A DNA stretch of 64,000 bases from Bacteroidota bacterium (GCA_029237825.1 JAQZBQ010000002.1:310001-374000), one strand, 5' to 3'; numbered from the stretch's first letter, positions 44,217 to 52,241 are shown. Made by a program: numbers and translations. The notes: generated by a model not told the origin, from the sequence alone.

Positions 44217-45673
44217 TATGGACGAATCGCAATGGAATAAGGGTCTGACGCCACTTCGGTTTTTTGTTTTAATAACATCATTGTACTAGCTTGAAAATAG
44301 TTAACAAAGCCATTTCTGCCACATACCCCCAAATGGTGTGGTATAGGGCCGGCAGTAGAAATGTTTCTGCTTGCCACCACCAATACATCTTTTGCTTCAT
44401 CTAAAACCAGGCCGTGGGGTTGATATCCAACTTCAAAATTTTGGTTTTGATAAGTGAATAAATTAATCTGTGAAATACATCCTCTGATATTTGAATTAGG
44501 GGAGGGTTCATCCTGACAGGTAACATAAAGGTAATTATTATTGATTGCCATCTCAGAAGGATATTTTCCCGTAGAAATACTTTGTACCAAAACATCTCCC
44601 GCTGTAGCCACAACTCTAACTTCATTTGTTTTTTGACAGGTCACAAAGTAACGTGAACCATCTTTAGAAAAAATGATTTCGTGCGGATCAAGTGATGAGG
44701 TTTGGTTGGGAATGGAAGAGCCATCTAATGTAATTTCAGCAATGGTATTTAACGCCGTATCAATTTTATAAATGTAGTTTCCTGTTTGCCGGGTAATGTA
44801 AATTGTATCGTTTGAGGTATTCAAGGCAATGCCATGGGCGTCGCTGAAATTTCCACCACCAATATTATTGGCAAGGGTCATATTGTCTAAATTGACAACT
44901 GCTAACCTGCTGTTGCTTTGCCAGGAAACGCAATATGCTTTTTGGCTATTATTACTGATTACCATTGTGTTCCAATTTTGTACAGGCCCCAGTATTACCT
45001 GCGATATAAAACGGTCGTCGGCAGTACTATATTTTTGAAGGATGTTGTTAGCAAGAAAAATAACATACCAGTATTTTCCATCAGGCGATACTTTTATCAT
45101 ATGTGGGCTCTCAACCATGTTAGGGTTAGATCCCACCGTTATATACCGAATGGGTAATTTACTTTCGGCATCGATAACGGTAACAACATCACAGCCTTGA
45201 TTTAGAACATAGTATTTTTTACGATTAGGATTATCCGACCACATGATTTTTCCATCAATATCAGGAGCACCATTATCAATCCAGATTTTAATTTTCTGAA
45301 CTTCTTCTCGGCTTAACGCGGGGCCGTTTAATGGCATTCTCGGCGTATTAATTGGTCCAAGTTCATTATACGAATTGATGTAAAAGCAAAGAGAAGAAAA
45401 ATCGCTACGGTAGGGAATTACCGGTGAGCCATTCTTTGAACCTTGAAACATTTTTAAATAGGTGCTGAGGTTCAAGCCGTCTGCGGCTTCAAAACTTTGA
45501 TCATTATGACAGCCGGCCGTAGCACATTTGTTTACAATTATCTCACCGATTTCCGACGGATAATTTCCATATAGTGGTGGAGCAGAATCCTTGGTGCAGC
45601 TATTAAAAATAGCACACATAATCATTATGACAGAAACCTGAACTAAAAATTTCCCATAATGTAATTTGCCCAT
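44216..45673 (-). CDS. lipoprotein with cytochrome c-like motif and YVTN beta-propeller
   Basis: The start is set at the ATG at 45673 (485 aa), directly after a consensus promoter box; a TTG 15 nt further upstream would lie inside that box. The signal ends in FNSC with lipidated Cys C26. A short cytochrome c-like domain follows, with C50-x4-C55-H56 as the haem motif and TPRMPLNG (near 105-112) offering a methionine as second axial ligand. From about residue 150 on there are YVTN/NHL-like propeller blades (DGKYWYVIF, SQKAYCVSWQ, NDTIYITRQ, GSRYFVTCQ, NNYLYVTCQ). Electron transfer or sensing at the cell surface is a reasonable inference. The spacing of four residues in the haem motif is unusual. 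Confidence 0.8.
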   Translation of the reverse strand: MGKLHYGKFLVQVSVIMIMCAIFNSCTKDSAPPLYGNYPSEIGEIIVNKCATAGCHNDQSFEAADGLNLSTYLKMFQGSKNGSPVIPYRSDFSSLCFYINSYNELGPINTPRMPLNGPALSREEVQKIKIWIDNGAPDIDGKIMWSDNPNRKKYYVLNQGCDVVTVIDAESKLPIRYITVGSNPNMVESPHMIKVSPDGKYWYVIFLANNILQKYSTADDRFISQVILGPVQNWNTMVISNNSQKAYCVSWQSNSRLAVVNLDNMTLANNIGGGNFSDAHGIALNTSNDTIYITRQTGNYIYKIDTALNTIAEITLDGSSIPNQTSSLDPHEIIFSKDGSRYFVTCQKTNEVRVVATAGDVLVQSISTGKYPSEMAINNNYLYVTCQDEPSPNSNIRGCISQINLFTYQNQNFEVGYQPHGLVLDEAKDVLVVASRNISTAGPIPHHLGVCGRNGFVNYFQASTMMLLKQKTEVASDPYSIAIRP

Positions 45674-45677
45674 CCTA

Positions 45678-45685
45678 CAAAGGTA
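45678..45685 (-). promoter_or_regulatory. -7 box TACCTTTG of the haem/YVTN lipoprotein gene
   Basis: TACCTTTG is a perfect TAnnTTTG match on the minus strand and ends 4 nt before the ATG at 45673. It predicts a leaderless transcript and supports the start chosen for that gene. Confidence 0.55.
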
Positions 45686-45720
45686 CAAAATGATTTGGCC
45701 CTTAAAAAATCATTCATAAT

Positions 45721-46266
45721 TTATAAACATGCTAATCGAAGCGCTTGCATATAGGCAAGTCCTTTTTCACGTGCGAATTTAATGTTGTTTTGAGGAATTT
45801 TTTCCGGGTGAGGATATAGACTCAATGCTTTGGTTACACTGTCCTCCCTTAGAATATGTAACATGGGATAAATAGAGCGGTTTGTATAATTTGCCGGATC
45901 ATTTTTAGGAGCGCCATCGAAACAATAATCGGGATGAAAACTTGCAACCTGATAAATTCCTTCGTAATCCTCTTCCACTAAAACGTTTTCCGAAGCCTCT
46001 ACGAGGTTCAGATAGTCGTTGAAATCGATAAAACCTTCAGAAAGGATAATAAAACTGGTTTCAATTTCCGGATCACGATCGAGTTGATGCAATTCTGTTT
46101 TTAATGTTTGAAGTGTGGTGGTAATTTCGTTGGAAGGTTCAATTATGAAATTTATATCTCTTTTAAGCATGGCTTTTGCCGCAAAAGGACAAAAATTGCA
46201 GTCGATGACTACAGAATTAATCCACTTTTTTGTCTGGTTAATTATTGTTGCCCTATCCGTGCTCAT
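45721..46266 (-). CDS. DUF1415 family protein
   Basis: This 181-aa protein matches the DUF1415 family over its whole length. A CxxC pair in VIDCNFCPFAAKAM (residues about 20-33), SEGFIDFNDYLNL (near 98-110) and FHPDYCFDGAPKNDPANYTNRS-type core (key HPDYCF near 127-132 and NRSIYPMLHILRE near 143-155) are conserved features. No biochemical function is known to me. The gene starts directly after the stop codon of the YdcF-like gene, so both are in one transcript. Confidence 0.85.
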   Translation of the reverse strand: MSTDRATIINQTKKWINSVVIDCNFCPFAAKAMLKRDINFIIEPSNEITTTLQTLKTELHQLDRDPEIETSFIILSEGFIDFNDYLNLVEASENVLVEEDYEGIYQVASFHPDYCFDGAPKNDPANYTNRSIYPMLHILREDSVTKALSLYPHPEKIPQNNIKFAREKGLAYMQALRLACL

Positions 46267-46983
46267 TTATTTGTATGGTTGAATTGATTTCTTTTCTTTT
46301 TGGATTGCTAATTTAACTTCCTTTCCACGAGTTCCTCTTAAATTTTGGAAAATGCTTTCCTGTTGTCTTAACGGTATGAAATCTGGTTTGAAGGCCCTAC
46401 GTGCGTCGATTGTATTAATAGTTATCTCTAAGGTTTTTAGAGAGTCTTCCAAAAGGGGAAGAAAATCTACATTCAACTTAAATTTTCTTTTGAATGGTTT
46501 CATGAAGCTTGTTTGCGCGGCCTGGGAGGCGAATGCTATTTTTTGAAAGCCAGATTTTTCTGCTAGTTTGTAGGAATAATATAAATTTTCCGTTGTGTGT
46601 TTTGCATTGCTTTCAGTAAAAATATGTGAAGAATCGATGCCGAGTTTCAATGCATATAAACGCATAATTTCTGATTCAACATACGGACTGTGCACCGCTC
46701 CGCCTGAGAAAATGACATTATGGGTAAAACCTCTTTTATATAAAAAGCTGGCCCATTTTACACGTTGTTCTAGAAGATCGTTTGTTCCAAGTGAATCATA
46801 TGGATAGCCCGGAATAATCACCACATCGTAAGGTCTTTTGAAATAACATTCACGGAAGCATTTCTCCGGGTCTGTGTAGAAGGCATCATAATAAGGCTTA
46901 CAATTATGGAGGAATAAGCTCAAGGCGGCAAAAACAAAAAATTTAAGCGCATGTTCTTTAAACTTTTTGATTATTTTTTGCAT
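46267..46983 (-). CDS. YdcF/SanA/ElyC-like (DUF218) membrane-anchored protein
   Basis: This 238-aa protein has an N-terminal hydrophobic segment (about residues 14-30) and a DUF218 domain. VVIIPGYPYDS near 54-64 and VIFSGGAVHSPYVESE near 92-107 are landmarks, followed by ESNAKHTTENLYYSY near 122-136 with the conserved Thr/Glu/Asn cluster and FASQAAQTSFM near 149-159. ElyC and SanA relatives affect envelope integrity and peptidoglycan or lipid-carrier metabolism. The exact reaction is not established. A TACTTTTA box sits 5 nt before the ATG. Confidence 0.83.
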   Translation of the reverse strand: MQKIIKKFKEHALKFFVFAALSLFLHNCKPYYDAFYTDPEKCFRECYFKRPYDVVIIPGYPYDSLGTNDLLEQRVKWASFLYKRGFTHNVIFSGGAVHSPYVESEIMRLYALKLGIDSSHIFTESNAKHTTENLYYSYKLAEKSGFQKIAFASQAAQTSFMKPFKRKFKLNVDFLPLLEDSLKTLEITINTIDARRAFKPDFIPLRQQESIFQNLRGTRGKEVKLAIQKEKKSIQPYK

Positions 46984-47019
46984 GGTGATAAAAGTACAAT
47001 TAAAAGGACAGGCGTTACA

Positions 47020-47601
47020 TCAGGATGGTTCGTTTTTTCTTTTTAAAATCCAATAAATGCCTTTCACATTTGCTTCCCATACAGGCAGTAATAGGATCAT
47101 AATAATTTCTTCAATGAGATTTAAACCGGTGAAAATGGCGGCGCTGTAAAATAGAATATAAAGCGGATCCGTAAAAAACATTAATATAAAAAATAAACCT
47201 TGTAGAATGGCCGCTATCTTTGCCAGGTAGGTATGGAAACTGGTCATTTTCCGGTACCGGAAAAATGCCAGGGTATTTTGAATGATGAAAAGCACGAAAA
47301 GTGAAATTAGAATTTTTATTTCCTGGGAAATAAACTCGAACCTGAATAAGAAAGCGCCTAGTATGGCTGCAACAATAGTCAGGTCGTCGCCAATGGAATC
47401 AAGCTTTGCTCCAAGCACACTCGATACTTTGTACCTACGGGCCAGGAAACCGTCAATTAAATCCGTGAAAAAACTCAGAAGGAGTAACCATTTAAATACA
47501 TCTAAATTCCGGGTAAATGCCAGATATGCTAACACTGGCGATGCTATTATTCGGTAAATCGATATCGCGTTAATGAGTTTGTTAATGTTGGATTTCAGCA
47601 T
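47020..47601 (-). CDS. CDP-alcohol phosphatidyltransferase (PgsA-like)
   Basis: This 193-aa membrane enzyme moves a phosphatidyl group from CDP-diacylglycerol to an alcohol, most probably glycerol 3-phosphate as in PgsA. The full signature D-x2-D-G-x2-A-R-x8-G-x3-D-x3-D is present, beginning at DLIDGFLARR (near residue 47) and ending with SIGDD (near 71). About six hydrophobic segments surround it. gpsA, which makes glycerol 3-phosphate, is 6 kb away. A basic C-terminal tail (ILKRKNEPS) ends the protein. Confidence 0.88.
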   Translation of the reverse strand: MLKSNINKLINAISIYRIIASPVLAYLAFTRNLDVFKWLLLLSFFTDLIDGFLARRYKVSSVLGAKLDSIGDDLTIVAAILGAFLFRFEFISQEIKILISLFVLFIIQNTLAFFRYRKMTSFHTYLAKIAAILQGLFFILMFFTDPLYILFYSAAIFTGLNLIEEIIMILLLPVWEANVKGIYWILKRKNEPS

Positions 47602-47790
47602 CGGGAAATAACTAATACGCAGATTTATAAGTTCGAATAAGTATCAATTAAAAAGTGAAGGATTGACCTGTATCAAATCTAATTTTTTTTATGATTTTAG
47701 TATAATGAAAATGTTGTACATACCTAACAAATGTTTGAATATTTGAAAGCTAATGAAGTTTGAAAGGAGTCTGTCGTCAAAATAAATCGC
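47602..47790. other. intergenic stretch without recognised feature
   Basis: About 190 nt between the pgsA-like start and the tRNA-Lys terminator. It is AT-rich, with short runs but no ORF, repeat or clear promoter that I can support beyond the one the minus-strand pgsA-like gene must have. Confidence 0.5.
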
Positions 47791-47825
47791 AAAAAAAAGC
47801 CCTTAAATAAATTTAAGGGCTTTTT
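47791..47825 (-). terminator. intrinsic terminator of tRNA-Lys
   Basis: GCCCTTAAAT (47799-47808) and ATTTAAGGGC (47811-47820) form a perfect 10-bp stem. It is flanked by eight A residues on the left and five T residues on the right. For the minus-strand tRNA the run of eight T follows the hairpin, so it terminates that transcript; the symmetry could also stop transcription from the other side. Confidence 0.88.
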
Positions 47826-47847
47826 CACCAAAAAGTAAAAAATTCTG

Positions 47848-47920
47848 TGATCCTGCTGGGACTCGAACCCAGGGCCCATACATTAAAAGTGTATTGCTCT
47901 ACCAACTGAGCTACAGAATC
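47848..47920 (-). tRNA. tRNA-Lys (anticodon TTT)
   Basis: The minus strand folds into a complete cloverleaf. The acceptor stem GATTCTG pairs with CAGGATC (one G-U), the D stem GCTC pairs with GAGC, and the anticodon stem ATACA/TGTAT encloses the loop CTTTTAA with anticodon TTT. The T arm contains GGTTCGAGTCC. The discriminator base is A and no CCA is encoded, so the end is added after transcription. The gene is a single unit with its own promoter and terminator. Confidence 0.97.
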
Positions 47921-47954
47921 ATAAACTTAAGAACGTTTCTACCTTTTCGGGCTG

Positions 47955-47985
47955 CAAATATATAAACCAAATTGTAACTAGCAAA
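47955..47985 (-). promoter_or_regulatory. tRNA-Lys promoter
   Basis: On the minus strand TTTG (47985-47982) is followed after exactly 19 bp by TATATTTG (47962-47955). This is a full match to the Bacteroidota consensus and the best promoter of the window. Transcription would begin about 30 nt before the mature tRNA. Confidence 0.85.
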
Positions 47986-48061
47986 ACTTTTTTTATAATT
48001 TTTTTAATTTATTTTACTAGCTTGTTTTTGCTGGCTATTACCCTTATTTTTATGATCACTT

Positions 48062-48523
48062 ATGGATTTTACACCACAAATAAATTTGTTAAAAGGCTTC
48101 TGTACTTTAAATTTTGGCGTATCATCCGTTGATGCTGAATTAGTGTTTGGCAAGCCGGAAGAAATTCAGGTTTTAGATGATCCTGTTTTAGAAACTTCAT
48201 GCACCGTTTACCATTATTGGGATTCGGGGTTTTCTTTGTTTTTTGATAATAAGAACGCCATGAAATTTGGAAGTGTGGAAGTTGATAATAAAGATACATT
48301 GTTATTTGGAAAAAAATTGTTTTCATTAGACGAGAAACAATTAATAGGATTAATGCAGGAACATAATTATGCCTTATCCGATACCGAACATCAGGATTGG
48401 GGAGAAAAACGCTTAAGCTTCGATGAGGCAGGCTTAGACTGTTATTTTGAGAATGGAAAGCTTACTTCTATCAATTTCGGTGTAATTGATGAGCCCGGAA
48501 CATTTGAATTCCTCCCAAATTAA
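48062..48523 (+). CDS. hypothetical protein upstream of the Kdo8N genes
   Basis: I do not recognise this 153-aa acidic protein. It has no signal peptide or membrane segment. The pattern is alternating short strands and turns: FGVSSVDAELVFGKPEEIQ (key GVSSVDAELVFGKP near residues 19-32), YHYWDSGFSLFFDN near 51-64, FGKKLFSLDEKQLIGLM near 82-98, and two late repeats of a strand-turn element (DCYFENGKLTSINFG near 128-142). The start is the ATG at 48062, 4 nt downstream of an in-frame alternative. It is 48 nt before kdnA on the same strand, so it may be co-transcribed with the Kdo8N genes. Confidence 0.7.
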   Translation: MDFTPQINLLKGFCTLNFGVSSVDAELVFGKPEEIQVLDDPVLETSCTVYHYWDSGFSLFFDNKNAMKFGSVEVDNKDTLLFGKKLFSLDEKQLIGLMQEHNYALSDTEHQDWGEKRLSFDEAGLDCYFENGKLTSINFGVIDEPGTFEFLPN

Positions 48524-48571
48524 ACTGGAGGTGCAACTATACATTAAATAATCTGATTAATATTTAATAAA

Positions 48572-49780
48572 ATGCCTGGAACTGAATTATTTGGCGCAGA
48601 AGAGCGCAAGGAGATCGAAGACGTATTATCTACTGGTGTATTGTTTCGATACAATCATGATGCGCTACGAAATAACCACTGGAAAGCTAAAGACTTTGAG
48701 AATGAAGTGAAAAAAATAACCGGTGCAAAGTTTGCTCATGCCATGAGTAGTGGTTCAACAGCTGTTGCAACTGCCCTCGCAGCCAGTGGAATCGGTACAG
48801 GTGATGAAGTTATTGTTCCACCTTTTACATTTATGGCAACCATTGAAGCCGTGTTATTTGTGGGCGCTTTGCCTGTATTTGCTGAAATTGATGAAACCCT
48901 GTGTTTAAGTGCGGAAGGAATAAAAAAAGCCATCACGCCTAAAACCAAAGCCGTTTGTCTGGTGCACATGTGCGGCGGAATGGCGGATATGGATCCGATT
49001 ATGAAAGTGATAAGTGACCATAATTTAATTTTGGTAGAAGATGCCGGACAATCTTTTTCCTCATCCTATAAAGGAACTTCAACCGGTTTATTCGGCAAAG
49101 CAGGATGTTATTCGTTTGATTTCTTTAAAATTGCTACTGCCGGTGAAGGTGGTGTGATGGTAACAAATGACGAAACTACTTATAAGAAAGCAGATGTATA
49201 TAGCGATCACGGTCATGATCATATTGGCGCTGTCCGCGGCATGGAACAACATCCTTACCTTGGTTTCAATTACCGCATTTCTGAATTGCATGCGGCTGTT
49301 GGCGTTGCTCAAACTCGCCGGGTTCCTCAGATAAAAGAAAAGAACCGTGCCAACAAGAAGATGCTTATTGAGTTACTTTCCAAAACGCCTGGAGTTTCGT
49401 TTGCACGATTACCAGACCCTGAAGGCGATTCAGCAACTTGTTTGAATCTGTTATTGCCGGATACAGCAACAGCTCAGCGCGTAGTGGATGAGATGAAAGC
49501 AGCCGGGGTAGCCGGATTCGATTACTGGTTTAAAAACATGTATCATTTTATCAATCAGTGGGATCATATTAAGGAAATGCGAACAGTTTCTAAATTACCA
49601 ATTGAAATACTGGGCGCCCCACAAGATTACAAGAACTTACATTTACCTAAAACACAGGAAACCATTGGTCGCTTAATTTCATTTGGAATTAAATACAAAT
49701 GGACTGAAGAAGATATGCGCACCCTCGCCGGTAAAATATCTGAATGTGTTACGAAAGCTCTTAAAACTGAAAACGTCTGA
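48572..49780 (+). CDS. kdnA: 8-amino-3,8-dideoxy-manno-octulosonate transaminase
   Basis: This 402-aa DegT-family PLP enzyme is assigned as KdnA, which aminates the C8 aldehyde of oxidised Kdo with glutamate to give Kdo8N. D157 in VEDAGQSF and the Schiff-base K186 in SFDFFKIATAGEGG are in place. The assignment rests on the direct neighbours: a KdnB-type alcohol dehydrogenase starts on the last base of its stop codon, and kdsA follows. Alone, the protein could be any sugar aminotransferase. The N-terminal region TGVLFRYNHDA (residues 21-31) lacks the usual GxWxTxG motif seen in the other DegT protein of this window, in line with an unusual substrate. Confidence 0.85.
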   Translation: MPGTELFGAEERKEIEDVLSTGVLFRYNHDALRNNHWKAKDFENEVKKITGAKFAHAMSSGSTAVATALAASGIGTGDEVIVPPFTFMATIEAVLFVGALPVFAEIDETLCLSAEGIKKAITPKTKAVCLVHMCGGMADMDPIMKVISDHNLILVEDAGQSFSSSYKGTSTGLFGKAGCYSFDFFKIATAGEGGVMVTNDETTYKKADVYSDHGHDHIGAVRGMEQHPYLGFNYRISELHAAVGVAQTRRVPQIKEKNRANKKMLIELLSKTPGVSFARLPDPEGDSATCLNLLLPDTATAQRVVDEMKAAGVAGFDYWFKNMYHFINQWDHIKEMRTVSKLPIEILGAPQDYKNLHLPKTQETIGRLISFGIKYKWTEEDMRTLAGKISECVTKALKTENV

Positions 49781-50862
49781 TGCTTCATAAAAATTTTAAA
49801 AACATTGATAAGGTAACCTACGGACGCGGATCTTTTTACCAATTGGCTGAAACAGTTGAGCCGATCCGTAAAGAGAATAAAAATTATTTTGTGTACGTTG
49901 TCGACAATTATTTCAAGGGGAAAAAACTTTCTGATAACTTACAGAATAAGCCCGAAGATCTGATTTTTTACATCGACGTTGATCCACACGAACCTACGAC
50001 AGAACAAATTGATACACTGAGGGACGAAATTCTTTCAAAAAAAGGATTACCAAGTGGAGTCATCGGGATTGGTGGCGGAAGCATCATGGATATTGCAAAG
50101 GCCTTATCATTGATGTTAACAAATGAAGGTTCTTCTACGTTATATCAGGGCTTAAACCTTGTGAAAAAACCGGGAGTTTATCATTTAGGTGTGCCAACAA
50201 TTTCCGGTACGGGTGCAGAAGTTTCTATGACAGCTGTACTTACTGGCCCTGAAAAAAAACTTGGACTGAAATGTGATTGGACTGTGTTTAACCAGGTTAT
50301 TCTGGATCCTGAGTTAATTGCTTCTGTACCAACAGACTGGTGGTTTTATACAGGAATGGATACTTATATCCATTGCATTGAATCTGAAACGGGAATCCGA
50401 AATAACGCTTTCAGTCTTGCCTACGGAGAACAGTCTCTGAAGTTATGCCGCGAAATTTATTTGGGTGACAATGCCGGCCGCACGCCTGAAAACGATGATA
50501 AATTGATGGTGGCCTCATTGATGGGAGGTTTAAGTTTAACGTACAGTGAAGTAGGGGCTTGTCATGCCATCAGCTATGGATTGTCAAAAATCCTGGGAAC
50601 CCGTCATTGTTACGCAAACTGCATCATTTTTCAGCATCTAGGAGATATTTACCAGAAAGGTCATGGAGAGTTTATGGATATGATCAAAAAGCATAATATT
50701 GTTTTGCCTCAAAATTTAAGTAAAGATTGGAGTGAAGAAACGATTACTGCCATGGCAACTGTTTCCTATAATTTACCCTTTATGTGGAACCACGCATTTG
50801 GAGATAATTACAAAGAAATTGCCACGATGGACTACATTAAAGGGTTATTCAGAAGACTTTAG
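49780..50862 (+). CDS. kdnB: 3-deoxy-manno-octulosonate 8-oxidase (iron-type alcohol dehydrogenase)
   Basis: This 360-aa protein belongs to the iron-dependent alcohol dehydrogenase family. GIGGGSIMDIAKAL at residues 96-109 binds the nucleotide; VPTISGTGAEVS near 138-149 is the family motif. Metal ligands are expected at D194 and H198 in GMDTYIHCIES, in GACHAISYG (near 265) and in MWNHAFGDNY near 335. In the Kdo8N pathway KdnB oxidises the C8 hydroxyl of Kdo to an aldehyde for KdnA. The 1-nt overlap with kdnA supports joint function, since the unstable aldehyde must pass directly to the transaminase. Confidence 0.85.
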   Translation: MLHKNFKNIDKVTYGRGSFYQLAETVEPIRKENKNYFVYVVDNYFKGKKLSDNLQNKPEDLIFYIDVDPHEPTTEQIDTLRDEILSKKGLPSGVIGIGGGSIMDIAKALSLMLTNEGSSTLYQGLNLVKKPGVYHLGVPTISGTGAEVSMTAVLTGPEKKLGLKCDWTVFNQVILDPELIASVPTDWWFYTGMDTYIHCIESETGIRNNAFSLAYGEQSLKLCREIYLGDNAGRTPENDDKLMVASLMGGLSLTYSEVGACHAISYGLSKILGTRHCYANCIIFQHLGDIYQKGHGEFMDMIKKHNIVLPQNLSKDWSEETITAMATVSYNLPFMWNHAFGDNYKEIATMDYIKGLFRRL

Positions 50863-50929
50863 AATAAAATATAAATTCCGTTTGTAATTGAGAGTCGTTT
50901 TCAATCGTTGCGGTTAAAAATATAATACA

Positions 50930-51760
50930 ATGAAAAAGAAGATAGTAAAAGTTGGAAATATTGAATGTGGAACAGATGATTTGTTTCTTATTTCCGGGCC
51001 GTGTGTCATTGAAGAAGAAAGTATCATGATGAAAACCGCGGAGAAACTGAAAGAGGTTTCGGAACGGTTAAATATTAAAGTAATTTATAAATCGTCATTT
51101 ACAAAAGATAATCGAAGTAGCCTAAGCTATTACAAGGGGCCTGGACTAGCAAAGGGATGTGAACTATTAGCTAAAATTAGGTCTCAGTTCGGGTTTCCGA
51201 TATTAACGGATATCCATTCACACGATCAGGCTGCAGCAGCCGGTGAAGTAGTAGATGTGTTACAAATTCCCGCGTATTTGTGCATGCAAACTTCGTTATT
51301 GGAAGCGTCTGCAAAAACAGGGCGGGTAATCAACATTAAGCACGGGCAGTTTCTTGCTCCGGATAATATGAAACATCCTGCTCAAAAATGTGTTGATGCA
51401 GGTAACGATCAAATTATTTTAACCGAGCGCGGTTACGTATTTGGTTACAACGACCTGATTGTGGATCCACGTGCCTTTTACCACATGAACAATATTGGGT
51501 ACCCTGTTGTATTTGATGTCACGCATTGTGTCCGCAAATACGGTATTCCTAGTTCAGATAAAAAGGGCGGAGCTCGTGAGTTCTTGCCTGTTCTTGCAAG
51601 GGCTGGTGTGGCAAGCGGAATTGATGGAATGTTCATTGAAACACATCCTGATCCCGAAAAGGCATTATGCGATGCTGCTTCTCAATTATGTGTTAATGAT
51701 CTGGAAGAATTTTTAAAACCAATTATTGAACTGCATCAAGTAGAAGTTAAATACAGATAA
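50930..51760 (+). CDS. kdsA: 3-deoxy-8-phosphooctulonate (Kdo 8-phosphate) synthase
   Basis: This 276-aa TIM-barrel enzyme condenses phosphoenolpyruvate with arabinose 5-phosphate to form Kdo 8-phosphate. SGPCVIEEES at residues 22-31, KSSFTKDNRSS near 57-67 and KGPGLAKGCELL near 72-83 are diagnostic. C25 in GPCVIE marks the metal-dependent class; E. coli-type enzymes have Asn there. FDVTHCVRKYG near 196-206 contributes further metal ligands. The gene follows kdnB after 67 nt, so the enzyme that starts Kdo synthesis is encoded beside those that modify Kdo. kdsB, kdsC and kdsD are not in the window. Confidence 0.95.
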   Translation: MKKKIVKVGNIECGTDDLFLISGPCVIEEESIMMKTAEKLKEVSERLNIKVIYKSSFTKDNRSSLSYYKGPGLAKGCELLAKIRSQFGFPILTDIHSHDQAAAAGEVVDVLQIPAYLCMQTSLLEASAKTGRVINIKHGQFLAPDNMKHPAQKCVDAGNDQIILTERGYVFGYNDLIVDPRAFYHMNNIGYPVVFDVTHCVRKYGIPSSDKKGGAREFLPVLARAGVASGIDGMFIETHPDPEKALCDAASQLCVNDLEEFLKPIIELHQVEVKYR

Positions 51761-51777
51761 TCCCTAAATCTATACTC

Positions 51778-52182
51778 ATGAAAAAATTTGTTTTATTTAT
51801 TGCCGCAGGCTTTTTCTGCTCAACAATGTCGGCGCAAAGCCTTTACATTAACGGAAGTAAAAAAGGAGAAATTGAGTCTGATGGAGATGTTTACATTGGT
51901 GGATCCAGGAAAGGCCAGATTGAGTCCGATGGTGATGTTTATGTGAACGGATCCAAGAAGGGACAGATTGAAAGTGACGGAGATATTTATTTAAATGGAA
52001 GTAAAGTTGGGCAGATTGAAAGCGATGGTGACGTATATAAAAACGGTTCAAAAATCGGTCAAATAGAATCGGATGGAGACATCTACAAGAATGGATCAAA
52101 AATCGGTGATTGTAAAGGAGTGAAAAAGGAATGGGTTGGTGCAGTTGTTTTCTTTTTCTTCATAGAAGATTTAGCATATTAA
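51778..52182 (+). CDS. small secreted protein made of 16-residue repeats
   Basis: This 134-aa protein has a signal peptide (residues 1-19, cleavage near SAQS) and six units with a strict 16-residue period: Tyr at 23, 39, 55, 71, 87 and 103 starts each unit of the form Y-x-N-G-S-K-x-G-Q-I-E-S-D-G-D-x. The last unit is cut short (NGSKIGDCKG), and a hydrophobic tail WVGAVVFFFF (119-128) ends the protein. The regular beta-turn pattern suggests a closed or fan-like all-beta structure. I recall similar short repeat proteins in Bacteroidota described as a beta-flower fold; I could not verify this. It starts 17 nt after kdsA. Its function is unknown. Confidence 0.8.
   Translation: MKKFVLFIAAGFFCSTMSAQSLYINGSKKGEIESDGDVYIGGSRKGQIESDGDVYVNGSKKGQIESDGDIYLNGSKVGQIESDGDVYKNGSKIGQIESDGDIYKNGSKIGDCKGVKKEWVGAVVFFFFIEDLAY
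51844..52119 (+). repeat. 48-bp in-frame tandem repeats
   Basis: Six units begin at 51844, 51892, 51940, 51988, 52036 and 52084. The bases differ mostly at third codon positions while the amino acids are held, so selection acts on the protein and the repeats are not recent slippage copies. Confidence 0.85.
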
Positions 52183-52241
52183 TTAGAGGTGAACGCAATT
52201 GAAAATTTTTTCATTCATGCACGGCTTCAACAAATGAATTT

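Noticed and set aside
51844-52119. Regular 48-bp repeats that could be taken for a CRISPR array
   Set aside because: They are in frame within a signal-peptide-bearing ORF, have no unique spacers and vary mainly at third codon positions.
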